Positions 11,476-22,950 of a stretch of DNA of 64,000 nucleotides are shown here, in pieces. A model generated the notes under the pieces. It worked only from the letters and a program-made list of their open reading frames with translations, had not been told where the DNA came from and did not search any database. Each line of letters starts with the position of its first letter. Within the stretch, counting starts at the first letter, position 1. A program made the position numbers and the translations under genes. The DNA comes from Pyrrhosoma nymphula (lineage: Eukaryota; Arthropoda; Insecta; Odonata; Coenagrionidae), in assembly GCA_963573305.1 (NCBI GenBank), contig OY754332.1, positions 46,165,559 through 46,229,558 of the forward strand, read 5' to 3'.

Positions 11476-12034
11476 ATCGTAAAAAAAAGACATGGTAGCT
11501 GCCACATTGACACGGAATGTGGAAACAAATACACTGTACACAAAATAAGGGACACAGAGAGCACTCAAGGCCTACTGTTGCGTATTTTGCAGGCTTGGAT
11601 GTTAGCCGAGGACAAGTGAAATTAGACATGAACCAATGGCTTGAAGACGAGGTTTCACCCCACATAATGGTGTGCATTTGAACTGGTGGTCGATTAGTTC
11701 AGAAAAATTTCACTTCTAATTTCCGAGCCAATTGAACTGTGGATAACTGACATGGTTTTGGGAGCTTTGAATACTGGATCTTATCAGTATTCTTGTTTTG
11801 AGCATCAATTAAATGGAAAACATAGAGATTGGAATAGATATTTTTAATTGTGATGTTTTTTGTTTTTTTCATCACTAATATTTCCATGCTTTTAATTCTT
11901 TTTTAATATTAGACTAATGGCAAAGCCTGCAAGTAAGTTATGTAGACAACTGCCATTAGATGTCTGCCACTGAATTTGCCTGGCTAGAAGAAAACAGATT
12001 CCCAAGAGGGAATTTCAAGGTTGTGGGATACAAA

Positions 12035-12215
12035 CTCATTGCCTTTTTGGGCGTTATTTTTATACTGCTGTTGGAGTTAGTATTTTCTATAAATGCCTTA
12101 AATAAAATATTCCCCAGGCTCCTATTCAGAATATGCGTCACCTGAAGATGCTGCACAGCAGCCCTGGGTATTGAAATAAAATATTTTAAGTGGAATAGCA
12201 GTTTTTCCCTCTTTT
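12035..12215 (+). mobile_element. retroposed fold-back element, copy 2 (degraded)
   Basis: Contains a head-like segment GGGCGTTATTTTTAT at about 12049, then weakly complementary arms (CCCCAGG near 12113 against CCTGGG near 12163, extended by A/T-rich pairing), and the core CTGAAGATG followed by the stem-loop CTGC-ACA-GCAG. A GAAA follows about 12 bases later at 12173. It has the same layout as the copies at 9.3 and 16.9 kb but is more decayed. No flanking direct repeat could be assigned. Confidence 0.5.
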
Positions 12216-14116
12216 CTCAATATGGAAGGATTCCACGAAGTCAAGCCAGACTGTCTCCAGAATATGCTTGGTTTTAAAATGTTCATGACTGGATTTTTGT
12301 GTTACATTGAATTTTTAAAAAATTACAAAATCAACTTCATCTTAAAGTGCTGTCATTTTGCTCAAATTTGTAGTGACTTGTTGGAGTGTATCCCTTGAGC
12401 TAAACAAGGTGTTACAAAACTCAGTTGCTTCCTCCAAATAGTTTTGGGTATTTTTCCTATTGTACATAACATGTGAGTGTGTTGAATATCTTCGTATGAG
12501 TATGTTGAACCAAGTGTTTGTGACTACAAAACTAAACAGGGTTTTTGCCATTGTAATTTATCCTTCTTGTCCCTGGTGCCCCAACTCTCTCATCTCCTTC
12601 TTCACCTTCACTTCTTTCCAAACCCTTTATTGCTACCCAGTATATACATACTTCCTGGAATATTTCCTATTATTTTCTCCCGCTGATATTTTGCTGTCTT
12701 CATTTCTATGACTAGGAATTGGCATGTAAAAAGTCTGTATAAAGAATAATTGGACTTTTATTGTGGAAATTTTAATGATTACTTCTAGCATTATATGTTT
12801 AATTCCTTCTAAAGTACTCTCCTTTTTGCCCTACATACTTTCCCCTGCGTTTCTCCCACTTCAAGAAACAGCTGTAGTATGAACTTTTCAAAATAACTGT
12901 CTCGGCGCTCTGCAAATTTTCTTTTATGGACTATTGTCTCAAATGTCTGTCCTTGTTACAGCATTTTTAATTTTGGAATTTATGACAGCCAGTAGAGTTT
13001 ATTTCAGGTGGCTATGGTGGGTGAGGGTTTACACCGAGTGTTTACTCAGAACTCATGAGTTAAATGATAATCTGACCCTCGGTGATGATTGAAACTTAGC
13101 TTCCCTATTACCTATATCCTTATTCACATGATTTATCACCAGCAGTTTCTTTGATGTGGAAGTGTCCTCATCATTTGCACAATTCTAAATTTCCTAACAA
13201 ATCCCTGAATGTTTGTTTTTCTGCTCTAGTGTCATGAGCTTTGGAATGAACTTGGCAGCAAGTTGATGGATTCCAACTGTTTTGGTTTAAGATTGTATGA
13301 GCCCTTCAGAATCCCCCTTCTGCTTTTTTTTTACAAATTGTTAGATGTTTATTTGACCTCACCAATTCACTCCCTTGAGCAGTGTGGGATGTGGCTGTTG
13401 ATATCGAAGGCCTTCCTGGATGAACATAATCTTTCACAGAATCTACTACTTCTAAAATCTCTGAAACAGTATATTTTGTACAGCTCCGAGTGTTCTCTCA
13501 GCAAGCTATGTGTTAGTGCTCAGTATTGCTATTTCATTTCTCAAAATGAAATGGAAGAGAGTGTTTGGAAGTGCAACTGAAGATCTTTGAAAGAAAAATA
13601 GGAAATGCTTCTCTTTCAGGATTAGTTGAATGTATTAAATAAACTTTGATACAGAATTTCTGCTTCATCATTAGCATGGCAGTGCTGTGTAAATGGATCA
13701 ACCATAAGAAACATGAAGAACATGGAAGAAAAACTTGCTCTAGAGTTGTGGGATTTGTTGCCAATAAAAATCAACACATATTCAAGTATCTTTTATTTTT
13801 CACTTGCATATATGAAGATAATTAAAAGTTATTGCAACACAATTTTATTAATATTTATCTCTGTGAGAGATAGAAAATTGTATTTTTGCTTGTACATATT
13901 TCTGGGTGTAAAGATAGACCTTTATTAGGTATATCAGGTTGCTTTGTGGAAAATTTCTTTTCAATATACTTGACAATTTAATATTTTTTGTATGTGAAAC
14001 AGTGCTGCAGAATTGTCTGGTGATCTTTTCTGCAAGAAATGTACGCATCATAATTTTCATAAAACCATTCTTGAGGTGCAATTTTTCTTCCATCCTGGAA
14101 TGTAACCCTCGCATTT
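12216..14116. other. intron, no feature recognised
   Basis: AT-rich sequence with several open frames (12460-12711 and 13263-13580 on plus, 13534-13764 and 13848-14147 on minus). None shows a domain motif, splice-bounded exon or repeat identity. Confidence 0.4.
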
Positions 14117-14129
14117 CCATAAGATTGAT

Positions 14130-14355
14130 GGGCAAGGGCCCAGCCACATTGACATATCGGTTACCGTAAGATCACCGAAGTTAAGCAATGTTGGGCCCGG
14201 ATGGGGGTTGGATGGGTGACCATACATATCTTCACTGTGGCGCTCTTATCCCCAGTCTGCATGTGGCAGACAGGCATGGGGTTGGCAACAATGGACCAAG
14301 AAGGTCTAAGTGCCTGGGCTCCTGTTGAAGACCCCCCTACAAGCAATCTATCTAT
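14130..14355 (+). mobile_element. 5S rRNA-derived SINE, copy 1
   Basis: The 5' half is clearly derived from 5S ribosomal RNA: GATCACCGAAGTTAAGCAA, then GTTGGGCCCGG, then TTGGATGGGTGACC, the region carrying the internal control elements of 5S genes. A non-5S body follows (GGCAGACAGGCATGG, TCTAAGTGCCTGGGCTCC) and the element ends in AATCTATCTAT. Perfect 13-bp direct repeats CCATAAGATTGAT flank it at 14117-14129 and 14356-14368, showing retroposition. A second copy with its own duplication is at 36037. It is not a functional 5S gene: the 5S portion is truncated and diverged. Confidence 0.9.
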
Positions 14356-15637
14356 CCATAAGATTGATAGATAATTCCTCCTATGTGGATTCACACAGCA
14401 TTGCATAATTACGGAACATAACCTCCCCGTTCTGTAAAGTTTCACTGTACCTAGATTCTGATTAAATTTGTTGGATCTCCTTTAATCTCAGCAAGTGGTA
14501 TCCTCTCACCCACTCTGCTCTACATTAACTACTCTTCTACATACTTGTTAGTTTCATGTTCATTACTGAAGCCATTCCTAGCTGACTTTCATCCATTCTG
14601 CTATATATCACTCTATAATCATCATTCTGGTAGTTGTTACTATCTTTCCACCTTACTTTGTCCAGTCCCCTGTCTTGAAACCTGTCTTATCCTTATTATT
14701 GTTTGAGATTTTCTAGTTTCCCCACCCCTAGCTTAGTTCTAGCTTTCCAAGTGCTATTGTAACTGTTGTGTTCTTCATGTGTGTCTTATTTTCTTCTGGT
14801 GCAATTGTTCTTTCTGTTGCCATGCTAGGATTTCATGAGGTGATGATGACAATGGAGTTCTTACCTCTGTGGCTGAGCATGATATCCTCCCAAGTTGACT
14901 GAGCTCAGTGGTTGCCAGGATTTATTTTTGTAAAATTACTTTCTATTGTTGCAAAGAAGAGACCTTCTTTGACAGTGATTTCAAAGTGACATCATCACTT
15001 AAGGGGCCACCACACCAGTATCAGATGCCTTTTTGCTGCTGCCTCACTTTGGTACAGATGCTGTGTGGGTTGTTTTTCATCTGGCTCGTACTACTCGACC
15101 TATCTCGTAAGGGCAGCTCCCTGCTTTGTCTTGGGTGGGTCTTTGCATACTCTCTTGAACAAAAATTGTCATTTTTTTTTATTTAAGCACTTAATATTGC
15201 CACTGCTGATTAAGTAATGCTGCTGAGTCTTAGAGTAGAATGTCTTATTGATGGGGCACCCACTTCAGCCTAATTGAGTTGTGCTTATTCATCTTCATCC
15301 AAAATTCAGTGTTTGATGTTTTTTAAGTACATATGCGAAAAACCAAGGGCTTTTTGGAAGCTTTTATTAGTTTTCTTGGCAGATCCAATTTTTGGTTGTT
15401 CAAAAATGGAATCCTTATTCAAACATCAATAGCATATACTTCAATCTTTATTCTTCTAGAGGGAATTTACACTCTCTTACCAAATGGGAACTTATGTACC
15501 ACTTGGTTATGTATGTTTAAATTAAATTCCTGGAAAAATTGTGGACTGTCAGAGAGAATTTAAATGTCGTATTTTAAAAGTTAAAGGAGGTTTAACATTT
15601 ATCTTCTTTTGATTGATAAATTTGCTTTTGAAAGGTT

Positions 15638-15720
15638 GCCTAGCTAGCGTAATTGGCTCAGAGGTTCAGGAAATCTTTAGTACTAGCCCGATGGCCAGAG
15701 GTTCAAATATTTCCTAGATA
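15638..15720 (+). mobile_element. possible degraded tRNA-derived SINE head
   Basis: TTGGCTCAGAGGTTC resembles a polymerase III A box and AGAGGTTCAAATAT, about 50 bases later, resembles a B box. No tail or flanking repeat was identified. Weak evidence. Confidence 0.25.
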
Positions 15721-16133
15721 ATTTTTTGAAGAATTCCACCCAGCTGAATGCTCAATGTTCTTGAGCAACCTTTAAGGCGGATGGGAAGTACTACAATAGA
15801 CTTTTTTAGTCTGTGGTCATACTCTAATGGCATTCCCGAGATATGAAATAAGTAGCCAGTGAGTTGTTTGTGACTTTTGATTCTTTTTGTCCTGTCCTGT
15901 TGGAAATAAATGCATGCACAGTGCATATTGCGTACGTTGTGTGGAAAATTGCAGTTAAATAGGTCAAGTGGGGAGTAAAAACAGTTTGTTATCGCATGCA
16001 AGTAGAATTGAGAACAGGAATCCAATATTTTTTGTGCATCAGTGCATGGAATTTCAAGAGGCTTTGACTTGAGTAGTGAGAAATAATTTTCGAGAATGTG
16101 TGAATTTGACCTCCGGATTTCATTTTTTTACAG

Positions 16134-16411
16134 GACCTATGGCTCTGAATGAAAATTTAGACAGTACTTCAATATTCGAGAAACGTGCCTGTGGTACAAG
16201 AATATGTAAAATCTGTGGAAAAGTTGTGAATAATTTGAAAAATCATTTCTTCCATCATAATCCTGGTAAATTTGAATGCCCCGTTTGCTTCTGCGTACTA
16301 ACGAGGCCGGATAACCTGCGGCGGCACATAAGATTGAAACACCCGGATGAGGCAGAGGAAGTAATTAGTAGTGTCTCAACTACATTTCCTCAGGCAGCTA
16401 ATTTATTTTAG
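16134..16411 (+). CDS. alternative terminal exon 1, zinc-finger pair
   Basis: Preceded by a strong acceptor (CATTTTTTTACAG ending at 16133). The first two bases complete the split Gly codon of the shared exon, so it reads G-PMALNENLDSTSIFEK and so on for 92 codons to a TAA. Finger 1, CKICGKVVNNLKNHFFHH, has the short C-x2-C-x9-H spacing seen in three sister exons. Finger 2 starts CPVC and carries TRPDNLRRHIRLKH, a standard C2H2. A 23-residue tail follows. Expected role: DNA-binding end of one isoform of a nuclear transcription factor. It is the farthest upstream of the five candidates, about 10.9 kb from the shared exon. Confidence 0.8.
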
Positions 16412-16834
16412 TTGCATCAGTGTTAATGAATGGGGTTCAAATGTTTGGCAAACTTGAGAAATCATAATGCTCATCCCATACCTAAAATGTTAACATTTTA
16501 TTTTTTGCCATTTACCTTGGGTTCATGCTACAAACACAAGTAAGCATTTAGTAAACCTTTAAACTATTTTCGGTATCCTGTTGACATCAATGTCTTGCTT
16601 AAGATGCTTCTTGTTATTCTACCCACCCATGACTATTCATTTGTTATTGAGTTTTGTGCCATTGTTTACTTTGGTATTTTTTAAGTATTTTTTTGATCTT
16701 TAATTTTCTGTATGTTTGAGGTAATTGATGCTATTCAAATATGTATTCCTGCTAATCTGGGCAGTAAAACAGTATTGTATTTTATGTTTAAACAAAATAT
16801 TATGTGGACCAAACGACCTTACTGTATTTCCCAA

Positions 16835-17034
16835 AGTTACAAATACTATTAATCGTTGAAGGCGTAACTTTGTGGAAAATGGTCACCGACATGATGAAAA
16901 AATATAACTTAGTATATTCCACTCGCTGAATTTTGAAATGATTGCTGTGCAGTCAAAACCTGGGTCGGTAATAAACCAATTTTTGAGTGGAATATACCAA
17001 GTTATATTTTTTCATCATGTCAGTTACAAATACT
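16835..17034 (+). mobile_element. retroposed fold-back element, copy 3
   Basis: Perfect 13-bp direct repeats AGTTACAAATACT flank it (16835-16847 and 17022-17034). A head containing GGCGTAACTTTGTGGAAAAT precedes complementary arms of 37 bp with very few mismatches (16888-16924 and 16985-17021). The centre holds a decayed core, TTGAAATGA, then TGC-TG-TGCA, then CAAAAC. Head, arm and core order is the same as in copy 1, although the arm sequence is different. Confidence 0.75.
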
Positions 17035-19394
17035 GCAAAACCCTGTGTAAGGATGCACTGGCATAAAAGTAAAATCATCGAATTTCAATTTTGACATTCA
17101 TGTGCTGTGTCTGAAGATTTCATTCAATTTTAAGTAGTAGTTTTTTGGGAGAGATTTTCAAAAAATAATGAAATAATTATTTGATGCAAAGTTTTAATTA
17201 AAAATCAGCAATTATTTTAAAAATCATAGTCATCTTCCCATTTCAAAGTTGCTGTAGAAAAATGTTATTAGTTACCACAGATTCTTTAATAATTTTTTAT
17301 GCCAGAGACCATGTATGGGAGCTGTTTTAACTTGTTGCTGCATGTTAAGGTCTGATTTCATGATGGGAGTGAACTTCTAAATGCTACCCATGGTATTTGA
17401 TTTTCTACCAGGTCTTCTTAGGGAGTTGGAGCAAATACTGGCAAAGTAACAGTTCCCTTCCTCCTGCCTCTAATATATGTACTCCACGTGCCCTTGTAGT
17501 TCGGCCTTGTTGAACACATCCTCAACTTCCACATAGCTTTTGAGTTCAAAAGAAGTATTGTGAGTGAACAAATAAAAATTTGCATCTCACCCTAATATTC
17601 ATTAAATATGCTGTGGAAGAAAGTTTAAGACCTTTTGATTCATTATATCTGATGAACAGAATTTTAGCTGGGGAAATGAGGGCATCCTTATACAGGTTAT
17701 TGCAGTAGATTTTTGTTTTAATCCTTATGTATTTCTAAAGGAAGTGACTCTTTTAAGTCCACTTTTTTCCTTATTCCTTTTATACAATGTTCTTTCCTGC
17801 CTGTGCAGAGAATTCTGAGGCATAACTTTTTAACTTTGTTTTATGTGATAATGGATGTGTTAGTCATTGTAGGATATTTATGTTCCTCAAGTTACCTTAC
17901 TTTTATGTCTATGAGGTGTATCATTTAGCAGCATATTTTCTTATCATTATATAAATCATTGAATACCAATTCAAACTACATTGCTTGCCTATGATGTTTA
18001 CACGTTGGTATGTTACCCTGATTTGTTTGTCACCTGTGCAGTGAGTCAATGACACTATATTTTTTAAAAGCATGCTTTTTGCACATGTGGCACCGGGGTG
18101 TCCAGTGATATTTTGGGCTTTAGTCAAAGTTTGGGCTTAAAGGCCACTTTGTTGCTATTAAGCAATTTTACCTTTTAAAAAGACTTTGTTGTTATTTATA
18201 TTTTTGGACTTTTTTTCAATTAAAGCAATGGAGGAAATTGTGAAATGCTGGGATACTTCCTGAAATATACCATTTTAACGAAAGGATGGTTTCATTTCAT
18301 GAAGTTGACTTTAATTTTGTCCTTCATAGATTGCCAGTGTTTTCTATTGTGTCAAGGGAATGAAGAAAATGTCATTCTCTATCCTTTTTATATAGCTTTA
18401 AAAGAATTCTAAGAAGAGAGCTCATCTCGTTCCTGGTTATGTGAAATAAATTTTTCAGAAAGAATTGGCCTTTTTTTTGCAAATGTTTGACAAAGCACCT
18501 ATTATTTTGTAAAGCTGTCCATAATTTTATACCCAAATCACATAGCAAAAATATGGCATACTGATGAAGAAGTCAGTTTTTTTTCCCTTTAAAAGTGTGT
18601 ACATTGGACTCTTGTTAGCACGATTTTGAAGTTACCCAAAATTCTGAACTTGGTTACGAGGAAAATATACAAAAAAAGGGTAGGTCTTCCAGGGAAAGGT
18701 ACCATATTCATCATGTGCTGCGAAACTGTAAGGCAGGAAATTTTACTTTAATTCTCATTTCAGGCGATTCTGTAGATAGCTGGTGATAATCTATCGTAAA
18801 AAGGTTTCATTTTCATTATACATACTTGGAAAAACATATTCAGCCTCTCAAGAAAATACATTTAATGCCTAATGTTGATGCACGCAACCAATGAGATCAA
18901 AGCTGATGGTAGATTAATGCGTGGCACATACGCCCCACTCCTTACTCATTCATGCTTAATGTGTTAGCAAACTGTGGACGTGAAAATAAAACAGCATGTC
19001 GTTAATCATAATCAGTGCTCTGAAAATATCATCTCCATTGCAAAAAATTGCCAGAATATTGCGCTACTTGAAAAAAATTAGTACCTGGCCCAGAAATATT
19101 CCACTCTTCAGTACATTCTTCTTGTTCTGTGGCATGAAGTTGACCTCTTGTAACTGCATTAAAGAAAACAAACTTAATGCATGTTCTCTATTGCTATTTG
19201 AAACACAAATACATAATTGAATGAAAATACTAATCATAAGGGCTGGTAGAGAAACTCTCCAAGGTACTTAGTCTCTCTTTGAGCCCTAAGTTTTTTAAAT
19301 GGTTTAATTAATTTTTATGATAGCATTCATTAGCCTTTATGATATCAATGGGCAGCTCACATGCAGCCACATCACACAGTGATGCAGTATATGG
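17035..19394. other. intron, no feature recognised
   Basis: AT-rich sequence without recognised exons or elements. Possible polyadenylation hexamers for terminal exon 1 occur (for example AATAAA near 18446), but none is close enough to exon 1 to be assigned. Confidence 0.4.
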
Positions 19395-19960
19395 TTAATT
19401 GGTTATACCCTTATGAAATTCAGATTTGCAGAAGCAATTCGTTATGTTCTTGGCATTAACTGAGTCTCAGACTTACTTCACAAAATGCATCACTTTCAGA
19501 TTTACTTTTCTATGTGACATTTGAAGGCTGACCAACCTCTCATTGACAAGATTTTTCCAGCACTTCTCCTTAATACATTGTATGGTGTCTTAATTGAGTG
19601 TTAGAAGAACACTCGCGCAGTTAGGAGGAAAAAAATTCAACCAACGTTTCTTTAAAATTGCAGTGTCTATCGGATATGCGGCTCAGTAGCAACGAACACA
19701 TTTTACGATTTTGTCCACCCATCTTGGTCATCCAGGCGAGTGGCATTCATACGTACAAGGTCCGGACATCTTTGAGTTGTTTGGGTTCATATTTCGCAAT
19801 TACCAACGGCATCAATTTTTCCATTCCCCTTTCATGGCGGCATTAGAGGACTCTGCCTGTCATTATTCATTTTGCCTCAATGACATTTATCCCCTCCAAA
19901 AGCCATGTCTTGTCAGGTAGCAGATTAAAAAATAAGCCCATCTCATGGGCAATTAAGTCA
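19395..19960 (-). pseudogene. Tigger/pogo-like transposase, catalytic region, decayed
   Basis: Piecing frames together on the minus strand gives, in order: AHEMGLFFNLLPDKTW (first catalytic block, with Asp changed to His), MEKLMPLVIAKYEP and KDVRTLYV, WMTKMGGQNRKMCSLL (the block normally ending in LxxDN), FFPPNCASVL (the FFPPNxTSxLQP block), and NAKNITNCFCKSEF (the TIANCFRKAGF block). This order is diagnostic of Tigger-type DDE transposases. Several frameshifts and stops separate the blocks. The plus-strand open frames in this region, one of which looks superficially like a degenerate zinc finger, are shadows of it. Confidence 0.75.
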
Positions 19961-21786
19961 TTCAGGCTGTAATCTTAAATGATTGAAAGGAGGGTAAAAT
20001 GTTTACATGTTCCCCAAACTTAGAAGTCTAAATTAAATCCTCTGATTAAATCTCCCCTCGAATGCAGCTGTAAAGTATCCCACGTTGATGAATGATTTGA
20101 TGTTTTCCTGGTGTATCTTGTGAAGGAAGATATTTTTTGAAAACCTTAACGCACAGAAACCTGTGAGTTTGGTAACATTTAGAAACCCAGGCATAAATGG
20201 GTACTTAACAAAATATTGCATGCTAATCTGCCAAAAGCTCTTCCTTAAGAATATGGGTGGTGGCACTATTAAATAAAAATTAAAATTGGACCGTGGTGGA
20301 TTGAAAAGTCAACATTCTTGGAGGCCCTTCCAAAAGAAAAGTAAAATTCATAATAATATATTGGTTCGAATGTTAAGAGCCTCTTAGGAGCTAGGAGTAG
20401 CAGGAGCTTGGGATTTGGAGTGTATTAATGTAGTCAGAGCTTCTCTTGGGTGTGGGCTTCCAAGTGTTAAACCCATCCTGGAAGCATTAAAGCTGCTTAT
20501 CCCCATTTTATGCAAGGTCTTTTCTTGCCTTCAAATACACCATGTAATGGCACAGTGGATGAGTGCGTATGTTTAACCACAGCAGGAGGACATCCTCCAA
20601 CTATGACATTAGCTGCTTTGTTCTCTTTTTCTGTACATACTTGTACTTTATTGAGCTGTATTCTCAATTTTGATCCTATTTTTTGCAACCAAGTTGACGG
20701 AACTTCCATTTTTGCTGCCAATCCTGCATATTTCGTGTGTGGATTTTAATCTACTTCTCAAAGGAGGTTAAGCTTTTCAATTGTCGATATTTACCTTCTC
20801 CACAGGTTTTTCCAGGGCTAATTTTGAGGACTTTTCTTACTTTTAATGTCACAAAGTACTAGTATTCATGGAATTTTGATAACACAAGCATTATTTAGAA
20901 AACCAGCAAATACTGCCATAAAAGTGTGCAGGTTGCAGGTACCTCGCCAAATGTAATATAGGTCATTCAAATGCTTGTGAATGCCACCTTTTTACTTCTA
21001 CAAACACATTTTTAACACAATATACCCGTTAAATTTTATTGGGGGTTATGACAACCATTTTCATGCGAGATTTAAACTTTTGACAGATGTATATGGTCAA
21101 ATTTACTTTTATGGTGGTTATTTTTCTGGGACATATTTCAATTTTTGTTCTCCGTCAAATGTGCTTGAGGTAGCCAAAACATGGTTGCCATAATTGCTTA
21201 CATGCGTTGTTACTTTAACGTGCTATCAAGGAATGTCCTAACAAGAGTCCACTGTTTGCAGGTTTTTGCAATTGGAGGGCTTTTTTCCACTACCCACATA
21301 GAATTTGGAAGTTGAACCTGTTTACCTTCATAGCAAGAAATATAATCTATTTTAAGTTTTTGTTCTCATGATTTGCTTAGTAATAGTATTCATCTCTATT
21401 GTGGCCTTATTTCTAATAAGTATGAGTTTTGCAAGCATATTTATATTGAGATATAGATCCTCTTATAATGTAAAAATTAAATTATTGGGTGCAGAGGAGT
21501 TATCAGCAATTGCCTGTGTGCAATTACTGTAAACCTTTGAATGACCCTGAAGATGATGCCGCAAACATTTTATGATACTATGTATATATGCTGGTGTAAA
21601 AGTAAATGTTGCATTAATTGAGCCTTAGTTTTCACTGAGAAAATTGCTCTTGCTTTATAAATTAGCATCACTTCTCTTGAATAATTTCCTCTACTTTTTT
21701 GGACTAAAATGACAACTTTTTTCTCTGTAGAATTTCTGTTTGAATGTGGTTATAATATCGACTAATACCTTCTATAACATAGCAAT
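19961..21786. other. intron, mostly unassigned
   Basis: The N-terminal part of the neighbouring Tigger pseudogene may extend a few hundred bases in, but no motif could be read confidently. Open frames at 20033-20266 and 20497-20721 (minus) and 20510-20749 and 20981-21193 (plus) have no recognised domain. Confidence 0.4.
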
Positions 21787-22018
21787 ATCTTGTTTTTTAT
21801 TTGGATCTTAGTCTTTCGTTGCAATTTAAGTCTTCGGAAATAGCTTTTGGGTTCTGCTGCATCTTTGTTTGTTGATATCGAGCTTTCGCCACTGCTGCAG
21901 GCAGCATCTTCAGGAATAATAAATAATATTCTTATCCTTGAAGATGGTAGTGAAAGTGCGATATCAGCAAAAAAAGATGCAGCAGAACCTGAAAACTAAT
22001 TCAAGAGATCTTGTTTTT
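21787..22018. mobile_element. retroposed fold-back element, copy 4
   Basis: 11-bp direct repeats ATCTTGTTTTT flank it (21787-21797 and 22008-22018). Imperfect complementary arms of about 70 bp (about 21843-21916 and 21937-22000) share GCTGCATCTTTG with its complement, and GATATC. The core occurs twice in inverted orientation. On the minus strand of the left arm it is CTGAAGA, stem-loop CTGC-CT-GCAG, then GAAAG. On the plus strand of the right arm it is TTGAAGATGGTAGTGAAAG. The palindrome therefore looks like two core-plus-tail units joined head to head. Confidence 0.7.
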
Positions 22019-22309
22019 GGGTGTATATGATTAAAATAAATTCTGTTTGCTCACCCGTAAATTCATGTATTCACAAACATGCATTGGCTGTGGCCTAGTA
22101 TTGCCGAGAGATTTTCAAGATCCATGTGCTCTTGTACCCTCTAGTGACTGATTCGATTTGCACACCTTGCACAGAATCATGACACTTACCCAATCATGAG
22201 GTGCTCCTAAAAGTACCTTTGGTGGAGTGTGTTCCTGGAAAATGTCTTGACTTGCTATTAGTCACATTATTACTCATTCTGTTAATGAAATAAATTCATG
22301 AGTCATTGG

Positions 22310-22505
22310 GTGTTCTGCTTACTCCTTCAACGATGAGCGACGTAGTCACTACGTCGGTCACGAACTTCACATGCCGTCGAGCGAAGTAGTGACTACGTCG
22401 CGGCGATTCCATTTAAATCAGTGAAAAACCAGCGGTTCCATTTAAATCTCCTCCGACCTACGAGATGGGATTCATTTAATACTCCTCCGGGCTTGAAGGG
22501 TTAAG
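22310..22505. mobile_element. putative MITE with GACGTAGT palindromes
   Basis: Two nearly self-complementary units, GACGTAGTCACTACGTC (22339-22355) and a GTAGTGACTACGTC variant (about 22387-22400), stand in opposite orientation about 50 bp apart. The ends carry CCTTCAA (left) and TTGAAGG (right), consistent with short terminal inverted repeats. CpG content is clearly higher than the surroundings. Superfamily not determined; boundaries approximate. Confidence 0.45.
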
Positions 22506-22834
22506 GGTAAATAGGATTGATTTCTTGATTAGTTGTTGCATCACTAGGATGGTAAAAAAATGAAAGACTTCAAGATTCCACATCCACCCCCCCAATTCGA
22601 TGCAAAATGACTGGAAAACTATTTGTGCAGAATTTTATCTCATTACGTCAACCAGGGGTTCCCACAATGTGCCCCATACTGTTCTATTTTTTGTTTGTAT
22701 GCCCTATAGGGTAGGCAACATGAATGAGGGCGTTTGATATTTAGTAACCTTGAGGGTTTCTGTTGTGGGTTGTGATTCGGCGGATAATACAGTTGATAAT
22801 TGCAAAGATACTTTGTATTTGTTTCTTGCCTGAG

Positions 22835-22950
22835 CAATGAAATCACTGATTATGTCAGCATTTCTGGGGTTTTGTCTGTGCATGATGTTTTAACAGACAT
22901 GGAGGAAAACCCGGAAATGCTGGAATCATCAATGCCGCAGAAACCTACAA
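22835..22950 (+). pseudogene. possible Tigger transposase C-terminal tail
   Basis: The plus-strand frame reads NEITDYVSISGVLSVHDVLTD followed by MEENPEM. It resembles the conserved acidic C-terminus of Tigger transposases (a DYV-x-ID-x2-L...LTD-x-EI pattern). It is a short match without catalytic blocks, so only tentative. Confidence 0.35.

Noticed and set aside
14130..14355. Functional 5S rRNA gene
   Set aside because: The 5S part is truncated and diverged, is fused to a non-5S body, and is flanked by a target-site duplication, as is the second copy.
19658..19920. Possible degenerate sixth zinc-finger exon on the plus strand (phase-1 acceptor, F-x2-F-G...H-x3-H pattern)
   Set aside because: The minus strand of the same bases carries ordered Tigger transposase blocks (MGLFFNLLPDKTW, MGGQNRKMCSLL, FFPPNCASVL), which explain the coding-like composition. 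The plus-strand frame also has an in-frame stop and no cysteines at the finger positions.
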